In this document: positions 52,875 to 62,181 of the stretch, piece after piece
Layout: each line of letters begins with the position of its first letter
Numbering within the stretch: position 1 is the stretch's first letter
Assembly (NCBI GenBank): GCA_003584705.1
Contig: AP018536.1
Location: 2,418,001 to 2,482,000, forward strand
Length of the DNA: 64,000 nt
Direction: 5' to 3'
Source: Lachnospiraceae bacterium GAM79
Lineage (GTDB): Bacteria; Bacillota; Clostridia; Lachnospirales; Lachnospiraceae
The notes under the pieces: model-generated
The model's input: only the letters and a program-made list of their open reading frames with translations
Database searches by the model: none
Told to the model about the DNA's origin: nothing
Program-made: the position numbers and the translations under genes

Positions 52875-54287
52875 TTACAGCAATTCCTCTTTCAGACACA
52901 GTCTGACCACACGTTCCAGCTGCTCTGCCTCAGACAACAGCACCTGATCTCCTGCAGGATCCGGAATGTCCTTGTATATCTCCGGTTTCTTAGGAACATT
53001 GATTTGTCCCACAGGCTCCCATGCGCCGAAACCGTCCGTCACGCACTCTGCCAGATAAGCGTAGGCTCTTTCAGAATGACCTTTGCATTTCTCCTGGATC
53101 TCCTGTGCCACATATCCTGCCATCTTATAAGCACCGAAGTCATTGGTATGAGTATAATCCCCTGGGAAAAAGATGGGTTTTGCATCCTGCAATCCCTTTT
53201 CCAGAACGTATTCTTTACTGTGGGCATGAAGATCCAACACCGGAATACCGTACTGTGTTCCCAGTTCCAGACACACATCTGCAAATTCCTCCAGCAGATC
53301 CAGATACGTCTGATCCCGCAGTCGCCAAGTATTTCTTGCAATGGGTGTCACCAATACCGGATAGACCCCCTTTGCCTGATTTTCTTTGATATAGCGTTGC
53401 AGATTCGCCCGGTATCCGCCCTTTGCCTGCAGCCCGGGAAGCTTCTGATCATTATGCCCGAACTGGAAAAACACATAATCTCCCGGCTTGCTGTACTGAG
53501 AGATCACCGCATAATGCCCTTCCTTGCGGAAGCTATCGGTAGTCAGTCCGGAGTGGGAATGATTCGACACTGCCACACGTGTGTCAAAATATGCCGGAAG
53601 CATCTGTCCCCAGCCACAGTAACAGGTGCCTGGATAATAGGGATAATCTCCGGGCTGATCTGTCACTGTGGAATCTCCCGCCAGATAAACCGTAGGACCG
53701 TTCACCTCTTCTACCGTAAGAGCACTGATCCTTGGTCTGTCCGCCAGTACTGCAATATCCACAGTCTTATCCGCAAAAATCCGGGAATAACCCACAGGTA
53801 CAATATCGCAGACATTTGTAATCATTGTATAAGTGAACTCTCCGGCTCCCACTGTGCCATGAAAAGCCAGCCGTCTTCTTCCGGTGAAGATCAGTATCTC
53901 TCCCATTTCCTCTTCTGATCGGATGGTCAGGGTGATCCTGTAGTTCCCCTGCCTGGGCACATCCACCTTGAAGATCAGCGGAATCCTCCTGGGTGAGCCA
54001 GACATCGGTTCTCCCGACTGCCTCTCCAACGCTGCCACTTCTTCCGCAGAATCCAGATAGCAGCCGTTCTCATCTTCCTTCAGGAAGGACAGCTGTTCGT
54101 TTTGATACCAGTACATCGTATCAAAAGAGGAATTCAGTTCCCGGATCTGCAGCAACTTCTGCTCTCTTCTGTTTTTTTCTGTTACAAAACCGTAACCTTT
54201 GCCCGGCTGATAGAGGTCTTCGCTGCCCACATCGATCAGATTGGCCGTTCCTCCATCCTTTCCGAACAGGAAATTCCTGCGAAACAT
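52875..54287 (-). CDS. SGNH hydrolase, rhamnogalacturonan acetylesterase-like
   Basis: 470 aa. An N-terminal beta-sandwich-like region (to about 190) precedes an SGNH/GDSL esterase: block I VYLAGDSTVTDQPGDYPYY (catalytic Ser in GDS), Gly in VAVSNHSHSGLTTDSF, block III VFFQFGHNDQKLPG (Asn), and block V FFPGDYTHTNDFGA (Asp-His). The block spacing resembles CE12 enzymes, which remove acetyl from rhamnogalacturonan. No signal peptide is seen. The stop codon abuts the GH112 gene region, and the start abuts the GH105 stop, so the genes are tightly coupled. Confidence 0.87.
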   Translation of the reverse strand: MFRRNFLFGKDGGTANLIDVGSEDLYQPGKGYGFVTEKNRREQKLLQIRELNSSFDTMYWYQNEQLSFLKEDENGCYLDSAEEVAALERQSGEPMSGSPRRIPLIFKVDVPRQGNYRITLTIRSEEEMGEILIFTGRRRLAFHGTVGAGEFTYTMITNVCDIVPVGYSRIFADKTVDIAVLADRPRISALTVEEVNGPTVYLAGDSTVTDQPGDYPYYPGTCYCGWGQMLPAYFDTRVAVSNHSHSGLTTDSFRKEGHYAVISQYSKPGDYVFFQFGHNDQKLPGLQAKGGYRANLQRYIKENQAKGVYPVLVTPIARNTWRLRDQTYLDLLEEFADVCLELGTQYGIPVLDLHAHSKEYVLEKGLQDAKPIFFPGDYTHTNDFGAYKMAGYVAQEIQEKCKGHSERAYAYLAECVTDGFGAWEPVGQINVPKKPEIYKDIPDPAGDQVLLSEAEQLERVVRLCLKEELL

Positions 54288-55340
54288 CTATAACGCACCA
54301 TCCTTCTCAATATCATCGGAAATTAACAAGGTTGCAAAGAAGGAAAGTGCCAGTCCCTGTCCCCATCCCTGAATATACGCCTTGGGAATGCCTCTGTATC
54401 CTTCCTTGTCTCTCATGACGGCAGTTCCGCCGGAGACATTCATCACCTTACCATCCTCGCTGACATTGGCAAGCAGGCCCTTGATGGCCTTGTTGATATA
54501 TTTGCTGTGTAAAGGATTGCCTCTGGTCAGCATTGCTGCGGCAATTCCTGCAGATGCGGAAATCTCTTCATAAGATTCCGGATCATCCACTACGGTTCTC
54601 CACAATCCATTCTCCGTCTGGTATACCTTCAGGGCTGCCAACTGCTCATTTAAGGAGCCGGCCACATCGATATACTTCGGATACAGATAGCACTGAGGCA
54701 GAATACCGCCTACCTGCGACATGGTAAATGCTGCCCAGGCATTGGCTCTTCCCCAATAGATGCCGGACATATGATCTCCGGCAATATTGTCATAGCCGTG
54801 ATACCAGAGTCCACTGCTGGGATTCTGTAAATATTTGATATGCCAGTAGTACTGGTTCAAGGCATCATCGATCAGTTCTTCATCGTGTTCCATCACGCCC
54901 ACACGCAGCATCAGGAACGCTGCCATGAACAAAGTGTCACACCAACACTGCTCCGGAAAATCGTTGTTGGCAGATACGGTGTGCTGCAATACATGATCTC
55001 CGAAACGCAGGGCATCTTTTCTTAAATAAGCGATCTTACTCATAAGAATGTCATGATACTGCTGCTCTCCGGTGGCCTGGTATAAGGTGATCAGGCAATG
55101 TCCCATGGCACAGGCGTTTACTGTCCATACCTTGGGCAGTCCCAGATCGATCAGTTCGTCGATACGATCCTTTAACAGATCCAGATATTCCTTCTTGCCT
55201 GTCTTTTCATAGGCATCGCTGATTCCGTAATATGCCACACCACAGGGCCAGTCCCAGGTGAGATCCATATTCATAGTCTTTTTGACGATCTTGTCAATGA
55301 CTCCCTCTATTTCTTTCTTATCATATTCCAGTTTTAACAT
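54288..55340 (-). CDS. GH105 unsaturated rhamnogalacturonyl hydrolase
   Basis: 350 aa from the ATG at 55340 (ATGGAGGAGCT upstream). An alpha6/alpha6-barrel enzyme of the YteR/GH105 type: DLTWDWPCGVAYYGISDAYE near the start, the catalytic-Asp segment WCDTLFMAAFLMLRVG, and YWGRANAWAAFTMSQV. It removes the unsaturated galacturonyl residue left by rhamnogalacturonan lyase from the rhamnose at the non-reducing end, by hydration of the double bond. First enzyme after the solute-binding protein in the operon. No signal peptide. Confidence 0.92.
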   Translation of the reverse strand: MLKLEYDKKEIEGVIDKIVKKTMNMDLTWDWPCGVAYYGISDAYEKTGKKEYLDLLKDRIDELIDLGLPKVWTVNACAMGHCLITLYQATGEQQYHDILMSKIAYLRKDALRFGDHVLQHTVSANNDFPEQCWCDTLFMAAFLMLRVGVMEHDEELIDDALNQYYWHIKYLQNPSSGLWYHGYDNIAGDHMSGIYWGRANAWAAFTMSQVGGILPQCYLYPKYIDVAGSLNEQLAALKVYQTENGLWRTVVDDPESYEEISASAGIAAAMLTRGNPLHSKYINKAIKGLLANVSEDGKVMNVSGGTAVMRDKEGYRGIPKAYIQGWGQGLALSFFATLLISDDIEKDGAL

Positions 55341-55437
55341 AGCTCCTCCATTTCTGCCTTTTGGCTCTTTATATTCTTTTCCCACAGTTGTTTTTATTGT
55401 AAAACAGTCGTCGGAAAAGGACATAAAGTATCTTCAA

Positions 55438-55518
55438 CTATTCAGAACCCCATTCACAAAATCGCTCTGAATAGTTGCATTTTTAATATAGCCCCCAAGC
55501 CATTCATGCCTGGGGGCT
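55438..55518 (-). other. Paired stem-loops between GH105 and the solute-binding protein gene
   Basis: CTATTCAG pairs with CTGAATAG (55438-55445 and 55467-55474), and AGCCCCC pairs with GGGGGCT (55490-55496 and 55512-55518). Neither has a proper U run. They follow the highly expressed binding-protein gene and precede the enzymes, where such structures commonly stabilise upstream mRNA or partially terminate. Confidence 0.65.
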
Positions 55519-55548
55519 GTATGTACTTCCTGTAATAAAACTTTTTAC

Positions 55549-57276
55549 TTACTGAAGTCGGGTGGTGTTACCTGCATCCAGAGCAGCCTGTCTCTCATCG
55601 ATAACTTCCTGATAACCTGCATCCAGGTACTTCTGGCTCAGTTCTTCATACAGAGAATCGAACTGGTCCTTAGGGCACATGGTCAGCTTGTCACGGTACT
55701 CAGTATACAGATCATACAGCGTCTGGTTGTACTCGGTAACAGCATCGATAGCGGTTGCGAACAGACAGTCGGAGTTAGCCTTGCCTGCTTCATAGATAGC
55801 AACCTGTCCGTTGTAGTTAGCCAGGATCTGATCATAGAAGTCCTGAGGAATACCCTGAGGGGTAACTGCCTGGATATCTTTCTCGATAGATCCGAGGGTC
55901 TTAACTGCGGTTACTGCACACCAGTAGTCTACGTTGTTGTTGTGTCCCTGCTGCTCAGCCAGACCGGTCTGATCTGCTACTGCTACGGGATCGCCGTTAT
56001 CATCATAATTGAAGTTCACGCCTTCGATACCCCACTGCATAGTGAACAGATTCTCGGGCTGGTTCAGCCACTCAAGGTACATCATAGCTGCCTTTACTTC
56101 ATCCTCGGTAGCATCGTTAGCGAAGCCAATCATCATACCGAAGTTGGTTCCGGGTCTGTAAGAAGCGGAAGATCCCCAGGTCTCATCCTGTGTCCAGGTG
56201 GAAGGAGTCACTGCTACTGCCAGCTTGGCATCGGGGTTAGCATCATAGAAGGAGTTCAGTACGTTCATGCTGGAGGAGATATATCCGGTCCAGGTAAATG
56301 CTTCACCGTTGATGAAGTCTGCCTCTGCCTCGGAAGCATCTCTCATATAGTACTCAGGATTGTAGTAACCATCGTTGTACAGCTCGTTCTCCCATTTTAA
56401 GAATCTCTTCTGAGCCTCGGTGGACAGAGCGGGGATCTGGTAGTCACCGGTGGTTGCCCATGTGGTCTCATCCTGAGGATAATCTCTGTAACCATAGTTC
56501 TGGTCAATACCTGCGCCGCTTACTTTCTTACCGCTTAAAGGATACTGATGGCCGTTCTCAACCAGTTTTGCATACAGCTCTAACAGCTTGGTGTTGTCGC
56601 CAACGGGATACTCAGAGAAGCCAGCTTCTTCCAGCCAGTCCTGACGATAGAAAGTGCACCAGGTATAAGTGGTGTTACCGTAAGGTCTGTAACCGAGTAC
56701 CAGATAATCTTCATCATCCAGCTTGGTGTAAGCATCGTTGCCGTGTTCTACCATGGTCTCCCAGTAAGTAGGAGCGATCTGCTTGAACTCTTCTACATCG
56801 TAGGTCTGCAGATAGCCGTCTGCCTGCCAGCTTGCCAGCTTATCATAGTCATATTCCATACAGATGGTAGGAAGGCTCTGGCTTGCTGCCAGCATAGCGT
56901 AATCAGTCATAACGTCGCTACGGGTAATTCCTACATATTCTACCGTGATGTTGTACTTATCACCGAAGTTCTCCTGTACCCAGTTGGTCCAGTAGTTGTT
57001 CTCTACATCAGAGCATCCGTTTCCGGAAGAACCACGATCGTATACGGGGATCTGCAGAGTAACATTGTCTGCGAAAGCCTCCCATCCATCAATACCTGCT
57101 ACTGCTGTGGATGCTCCTGCATCTGTGCTTGCTGCAGAACTCTCTGCTACAGATTCCTTTGTTCCGGCATCTGCGGTTGTGTTGTCCGCACTGCTGCCGC
57201 ATCCGGTCAGAGTGCTCATTGCCATAGCACCAACAAGTGCTGTTGCCATTACCTTGTGAAGAGTATTCTTCTTCAT
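55549..57276 (-). CDS. ABC transporter solute-binding lipoprotein (LplA-like)
   Basis: 575 aa, the long type of family 1 binding protein. The signal and lipobox LTGCGSS (Cys at about 26) anchor it outside the membrane, and a Thr/Ala/Ser linker follows. Family features include WTNWVQENFGDKYNITVEY, YRQDWLEEAGFSEYPVGD and WNGYISSSM-like WTGYISSSMNVLNSF. It captures the oligosaccharides for the two downstream permeases. AAGGAGGATTGATTT precedes the ATG. No ATPase is encoded near it, so a shared MsmX-like ATPase is presumably used. Confidence 0.9.
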   Translation of the reverse strand: MKKNTLHKVMATALVGAMAMSTLTGCGSSADNTTADAGTKESVAESSAASTDAGASTAVAGIDGWEAFADNVTLQIPVYDRGSSGNGCSDVENNYWTNWVQENFGDKYNITVEYVGITRSDVMTDYAMLAASQSLPTICMEYDYDKLASWQADGYLQTYDVEEFKQIAPTYWETMVEHGNDAYTKLDDEDYLVLGYRPYGNTTYTWCTFYRQDWLEEAGFSEYPVGDNTKLLELYAKLVENGHQYPLSGKKVSGAGIDQNYGYRDYPQDETTWATTGDYQIPALSTEAQKRFLKWENELYNDGYYNPEYYMRDASEAEADFINGEAFTWTGYISSSMNVLNSFYDANPDAKLAVAVTPSTWTQDETWGSSASYRPGTNFGMMIGFANDATEDEVKAAMMYLEWLNQPENLFTMQWGIEGVNFNYDDNGDPVAVADQTGLAEQQGHNNNVDYWCAVTAVKTLGSIEKDIQAVTPQGIPQDFYDQILANYNGQVAIYEAGKANSDCLFATAIDAVTEYNQTLYDLYTEYRDKLTMCPKDQFDSLYEELSQKYLDAGYQEVIDERQAALDAGNTTRLQ

Positions 57277-57419
57277 AAATCAATCCTCCTTGTTTTTCCG
57301 AAGGAAAAATCCGAGTCCCTGGCGAGGAGAGGATTTTCCTCTTTAAAAATTATACATAGTTTTATGTGTACCCCCAGTTTTGGGGAAAACTAACTTGGTT
57401 GTTTTGTTCCTTTTAACTT

Positions 57420-58349
57420 TTAGCCCTTAACTGCTCCGATCATGGTACCCTGTACGAAGTACTTCTGCAGGAAAGGATAAATGATAATGATAGGAATGGT
57501 TACGAACATAATACTTGCTGCCTGTAATACTTCGGGAGTGGACTGGATCGCACTGCCGGTATCTGCCAGGGAGGAAGTCTGTGCTTCTGCTGCGGATGCC
57601 ACCAGCTGATATAACTTGTACTGGATCAGCTTCAGGTTAGCACTCTTGGTGTAGTACATGTTGTCTGCGTAAGAGTTCCAACGGCCTACGGCGTAGAACA
57701 GAGACAACGTTGCCAGGATCGGTTTGGACAGCGGTAATACGATCTTGCTCAGGATCTGGAAGTTACTTGCGCCATCCAGGAAAGCGGATTCCTCTAAGCT
57801 GTCGGGAATCGTACTCTGGAAGTAGTTCTTCATGATCAGCATGTTGTACGGGGAATAGATCAGAGGTAAGATCAACACCCACATGGTATCCAGCACATGC
57901 AGCTTCTGATATAACAGGTAGCTGGGAATGATGCCGGCACTGAAGTACATCGGTACCATCAGCAGGAAAGTCAGTAACTTTTTGCCCTTCAGTCTCTTCT
58001 TGGAAAGAGGATAAGCGGCACAAGTACATACCAGCATTCCCAGAGCGGTGAAGATCACGGTAACGATCACCGAGAAGATCATGGAGTAGGTCATGGAGTT
58101 ATCTGCAAATACCTTCTTGTAAGCATCGAAGGTGATGTCTTTGGGCCAGAAGTAAACGCTCTTGGACATTACTGCGGTATTACCGGATATGGATTTTACT
58201 GCTACATGTAAGAACGGTAATACACAGCTGGCGCAGAGGATGAAGATCACTGCCATCATGACGAAATCACTGATGCGGAATTTGTTGACCGCATGTGCTC
58301 CGCCTGCGGAGGTAGATTCTTCATTAATATTAACTTCTTTTTTCTTCAT
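57420..58349 (-). CDS. ABC sugar permease, LplC/YtcP-like
   Basis: 309 aa from the ATG at 58349, with AGGAGGTGAGAG upstream. Six membrane helices; the coupling loop toward the ATPase is EESAFLDGASNFQILSKIVLPLSKP, recognisable by EExAxLDGA...I.LPLS.P. Members of this subgroup import complex plant oligosaccharides. It lies 12 bases after the partner permease and 143 bases upstream of the binding-protein gene, making a three-gene transport unit. Confidence 0.9.
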   Translation of the reverse strand: MKKKEVNINEESTSAGGAHAVNKFRISDFVMMAVIFILCASCVLPFLHVAVKSISGNTAVMSKSVYFWPKDITFDAYKKVFADNSMTYSMIFSVIVTVIFTALGMLVCTCAAYPLSKKRLKGKKLLTFLLMVPMYFSAGIIPSYLLYQKLHVLDTMWVLILPLIYSPYNMLIMKNYFQSTIPDSLEESAFLDGASNFQILSKIVLPLSKPILATLSLFYAVGRWNSYADNMYYTKSANLKLIQYKLYQLVASAAEAQTSSLADTGSAIQSTPEVLQAASIMFVTIPIIIIYPFLQKYFVQGTMIGAVKG

Positions 58350-58361
58350 CTCTCTCACCTC

Positions 58362-59315
58362 CTACAGTAATCCGTCTTCGCCAAGCTTCTTTGCGAATTT
58401 ATCAGATAACAGAACCAGGATCAATCCGATCAATGACTGGAACAGACCAACTGCGGTCGCCGCACTGAATTTTCCGGCTCCAATACCTTTGTTGTAAATG
58501 TAGACAGCCAGCTGATACTGGAAGTCCTTGACCTGTGAATTCTCCAATGCGGTCAGACGTTCCAAGTTACTTCCCATGACACGTCCGAGGTTCAGGATCA
58601 GTAGTGTTACTACTGTACTCTTGATACCGGGAAGTGTGATATGCCACATTCTCTTCCAGCGGTTCGCACCGTCGATCATGGCTGCTTCATACAGCTCTCC
58701 GTTGATACCGGTGATCGCCGCCAGGTAGAGGATCGTGCCCCATCCCATCGTCTGCCATACACCGATCAGCAGATATGTAACTGCCCAGTGCCATTTCTCA
58801 TTCAGGAAAGGAATTCCTTCGGAGATCACTCCCAGGTTCGTCAGCAGGATATTCACCAGACCGGAGTTCGGACGAAACATTGTCATGGCTACGCTTCCGA
58901 TGATAGCCCAGGAAAGGAAATGTGGCAGATACAGGATCGTCTGTGATACTTTCTTGAATCTGGGATATCTTAATTCATTCAGGATCAATGCCAGAATGAT
59001 GGGCATCGGGAAACCAACTAACAGGTCTGCCAGATTGAACACTACGGAGTTGCGGAGCGCTCTCATGAAATCGGCATCCTTAAATATTTTAATGAATGTC
59101 TTCATTCCCACCCATTCACTGCCTGCATATCCCTTCGCCGGCTTGTAATCCATGAAGGCCATCCGTAGTCCCGGGTATGCTCCGTAGCTGAATACAATTA
59201 CCATGATCAACGGAAACAATAACAGCAGATACAACTGCCAGTCTCTTTTAAAAGCTTGTTTCCAAGTGGTTTTTGTTTTCACACCCACCACATTGGCTGC
59301 ATTCTTCTTCGCCAT
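58362..59315 (-). CDS. ABC sugar permease, LplB/YteP-like
   Basis: 317 aa from the ATG at 59315 (TTGAGGAGGTTCGAC upstream). Six membrane segments, the first being LYLLLLFPLIMVIVFSYG; the EAA coupling loop is YEAAMIDGANRWKRMWHITLPGI. It forms the heterodimeric channel with the downstream permease. First gene of the minus-strand locus, directly below the divergent regulatory region and AraC gene. Confidence 0.9.
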   Translation of the reverse strand: MAKKNAANVVGVKTKTTWKQAFKRDWQLYLLLLFPLIMVIVFSYGAYPGLRMAFMDYKPAKGYAGSEWVGMKTFIKIFKDADFMRALRNSVVFNLADLLVGFPMPIILALILNELRYPRFKKVSQTILYLPHFLSWAIIGSVAMTMFRPNSGLVNILLTNLGVISEGIPFLNEKWHWAVTYLLIGVWQTMGWGTILYLAAITGINGELYEAAMIDGANRWKRMWHITLPGIKSTVVTLLILNLGRVMGSNLERLTALENSQVKDFQYQLAVYIYNKGIGAGKFSAATAVGLFQSLIGLILVLLSDKFAKKLGEDGLL

Positions 59316-59330
59316 GTCGAACCTCCTCAA

Positions 59331-59756
59331 GTGTCAACTATATTTTCTCGTCATTTTGTACACTTTTTGTAACCTTGTAAGCATATTATCATACATGTTG
59401 TCATATTTTTCTAATCAATCAATATAGAAAACTATGCAAAAACAACCATTATAGATCATGGTCGTTTTTCGTAAGTATTGAAGTTTCGTTGCATTTTCGT
59501 AAATTTTACGTGAATTTTGGAGCGTTTTTGCTGTAGGATTCGCTGTTTCACGGTATTTTTAGCATTTTTTAATCTCTTCCACGGAAACGTTGCCAACCCT
59601 AAAAAAGTCATTTTCGCAACATAATGGTTGATTTTATCCATTTTAATTGTTATATATAATGTATAGACATTATTTCTACTGCAGCATGTCTTTCCGTTGC
59701 ATCATCATACAGGATGCACAAAGCGATTCAGGAAACTCTGGAACAGGAGGCACACT
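59331..59756. promoter_or_regulatory. Divergent control region between the permease operon and AraC
   Basis: No convincing gene occupies this 426-base AT-rich stretch. It contains the palindrome CGTAAA-T-TTTACG (59498-59510) and several nearby TTTCGT repeats (within about 59466-59500), spaced like a possible AraC operator array. I could not choose a promoter with confidence on either strand. Confidence 0.4.
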
Positions 59757-60755
59757 ATGGCGAAATCCAAACGAGCTGTCACAGAATACCGAAGTTATTA
59801 TCTGCCAACACACTTCCCGGTACTGCTTCTGTCCGGTGATTATTGGAAGATTTCCGATATTCCCAGCGGAAGCCTTCATTTTCATAACTGTCTGGAGATC
59901 GGGATCTGTCATTCCGACAGCGGCACATTAGAGATCAATGGCGAAAAACAGACCTTCCATGCCGGTGATGTCACCGTATTGCCCCGTAACGTTCCACACA
60001 CCACTTATAGTGCCCCGGGCACAAAAAGCCACTGGTCCTATCTGTTTCTGGATCCGAAGGAGTTGTTCCGCAATCTTCTCCCCGCTTCCTGGAAAAATCA
60101 CGACCTCTCCACAGACGGCTTCCCGGGGTTCCGCTATATTTTCAGCAAAGAGTCTTTTCCCCACATCAACTATCTGGTGTCCCATATCATCCACGAACTG
60201 GAAGAACAGAATCCCTGTTACCAGATCAGTGCCAGAAGCCTGTTGTGCTCCCTCTATATCGAGCTGTACAGGATTGAAAGTCTCGGCGGTGCCAACCCCG
60301 CCACTGCGAAACCGGGTTCTCCCGAGATCCTTGCCTTACAGGGGCGCAAAAAAGAGGGCGAGATCGTCGAAAACTCTCTGGTGATCTCACCCGCTCTGGA
60401 TTATATCGAAGAAAATTATATGCAGCAGTTTACCATTGAATATCTGGCGGAACTGTGCCATTGGAGTCCGACGCACTTCCGCCGGGTCTTCCACGATATC
60501 ATGGGCACCTCCCCGTTGGACTATGTGAACAATACCCGGATCTTGAAATCCTGTATCCTGCTGCGCAGTACAGAACACTCTATTCTGGACATCTCCGAGA
60601 TGGTAGGCTTCCATTCCGTATCCAGCTTCAACCGCTACTTCATCAAGCTGATGCAGATGTCTCCCAGAGAATACCGCAAGCAGATGCAGCAGAGCGAGAA
60701 AAAAGCGGAGAACCAGTCCATTTTGGAATTCGCCGGCTGGATGCGACCGGAATAG
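59757..60755 (+). CDS. AraC-family regulator of the pectin locus
   Basis: 332 aa from the ATG at 59757 (ACAGGAGGCACACT upstream). The N-terminal cupin domain has FHNCLEIGICHSDSGTLEI and VTVLPRNVPHTTYS. The C-terminal HTH pair is TIEYLAELCHWSPTHFRRVF and ILDISEMVGFHSVSSFNRYF, closing MSPREYRKQ. It is divergent from the permease/binding protein/enzyme operon and is the obvious local activator, with an inducer likely to be a rhamnogalacturonan breakdown product. Confidence 0.9.
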   Translation: MAKSKRAVTEYRSYYLPTHFPVLLLSGDYWKISDIPSGSLHFHNCLEIGICHSDSGTLEINGEKQTFHAGDVTVLPRNVPHTTYSAPGTKSHWSYLFLDPKELFRNLLPASWKNHDLSTDGFPGFRYIFSKESFPHINYLVSHIIHELEEQNPCYQISARSLLCSLYIELYRIESLGGANPATAKPGSPEILALQGRKKEGEIVENSLVISPALDYIEENYMQQFTIEYLAELCHWSPTHFRRVFHDIMGTSPLDYVNNTRILKSCILLRSTEHSILDISEMVGFHSVSSFNRYFIKLMQMSPREYRKQMQQSEKKAENQSILEFAGWMRPE

Positions 60756-60785
60756 CTGCTCTCTGCACTCCGGCAGTTCCGGGCA

Positions 60786-62120
60786 TTAAGCCAGCCTTTT
60801 ATGTTTCCATCTGCCGGAATAATAACGGATCACCGGGATCACACAGCCGCAGCTCCAGGACAGGGGTGTGGCGATCCAGATTCCTGTAACTCCCAGAATT
60901 CCGGACAGCAGATAAGCAAACACGATCCTGCCGGACAGTTCCGTTAATCCTGCTACCATGCAGGTATTCACATCTCCGGCTCCCCGGATCACATTCTGGT
61001 AGCTCTGCATCACCCCCGCGATCACATAAGCCACGCCGATAATGGTCAGATAGGTGCAGCCGATGCCGATGGCTTCTGCCGATTCGCCGGCATCCAGGAA
61101 CAGGCTCATCAGCTGTACCCGGAAGATCAGCACCAGTGTCGCAATACAGACGCTGGCTCCTACCATGACCGCCAGCGTCTTATAGAGGGCTTCCCGGATC
61201 CGGTCATATTGATTCTTCGCAATATTCTGCCCGGTAAATACCGACAATGCCGTTCCGATGGAGACAATGACCTGGATCGCCACGCTGTCCACACGGTTCG
61301 CCGCCACATAGGCCGCCATGGTAGAGGATCCGAAGGAATTCACCAGTCTCTGGACGCTCATTCCGCCCAGTGCGATCATGCAGGACTGGAATGCCGCCGG
61401 GAATCCGGTCTTCACCACCAGCTGAATATAATGGACTTCCGGTTTCCATTTCATCAGAGATAATCCGATCTCTTCTCTCACTTGTCTTACTTTCACAAAA
61501 CAGATCACCGCCGAAGTACACTGTGCCAGAATCGTCGCATAAGCCGCTCCCGCTACTCCCATCTTACACACAATGATGAAAAACAGGTCAAACACGATGT
61601 TCACTACCGAGGAAGCGATCACCGCCCGCAGCGGAGTCTTCGAATCCCCCACACTGTTTAAGATCGCCGCACAGCCGTTGTAGACCACACTGCCGAAAGC
61701 AAAAGTATAAATGATATGCAGATACGTAGCAGAATAGCCGATAACATTTTCCGGCACGCTTAAAAGCCGCAGGAAAAATTCCGCACCGAAAATACCGATC
61801 AGTGACATGATACAGGTCAGCACTCCCGCCACCCAGATCAGTGCTGTCACCGTCTTCGCCAGACGCTCTTTATTCCCGCAGCCGAAACACTGCGCAGCCA
61901 CCAGTCCTGCGCCGTTACACATGCCGCTGACCAGTGCCAGCAGAAAATAGGTCAGCGTTCCCGTGCTTCCCACGCCCGCCAGCGCACTCTCTCCCAAGAA
62001 TCTTCCTACGATCACTGTATCCGCCACATTATATACCTGCTGAAAGATATTACCGATCAGCATCGGTATGGCGAAGCCGATGATCAGGTTTAACGGTTTT
62101 CCCTGTGTCATGTCTTTCAT
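60786..62120 (-). CDS. MATE-family efflux transporter
   Basis: 444 aa with twelve predicted membrane helices in two similar halves, starting NLIIGFAIPMLIGNIFQQVY and YNVADTVIVGRFLGESALAG, the classic NorM/DinF-type MATE start. It should export cationic or metabolite compounds using a Na+ or H+ gradient. AAGAGGATACGTAT precedes the ATG. It sits between the AraC gene (convergent, 31 bases apart) and the GH35 gene on the same strand; a link with carbohydrate use is not shown. Confidence 0.9.
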   Translation of the reverse strand: MKDMTQGKPLNLIIGFAIPMLIGNIFQQVYNVADTVIVGRFLGESALAGVGSTGTLTYFLLALVSGMCNGAGLVAAQCFGCGNKERLAKTVTALIWVAGVLTCIMSLIGIFGAEFFLRLLSVPENVIGYSATYLHIIYTFAFGSVVYNGCAAILNSVGDSKTPLRAVIASSVVNIVFDLFFIIVCKMGVAGAAYATILAQCTSAVICFVKVRQVREEIGLSLMKWKPEVHYIQLVVKTGFPAAFQSCMIALGGMSVQRLVNSFGSSTMAAYVAANRVDSVAIQVIVSIGTALSVFTGQNIAKNQYDRIREALYKTLAVMVGASVCIATLVLIFRVQLMSLFLDAGESAEAIGIGCTYLTIIGVAYVIAGVMQSYQNVIRGAGDVNTCMVAGLTELSGRIVFAYLLSGILGVTGIWIATPLSWSCGCVIPVIRYYSGRWKHKRLA

Positions 62121-62181
62121 ATACGTATCCTCTTTTTTATCCTTCTGTTTCCAAAGTGAGTCCTGCCAAACCGGGTTCCGG

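Noticed and set aside
59456..59641. A 61-codon minus-strand ORF in the AraC/permease intergenic region
   Set aside because: No ribosome site, Lys/Asn/Gln-rich composition from AT-rich DNA, and it covers the likely operator palindrome.
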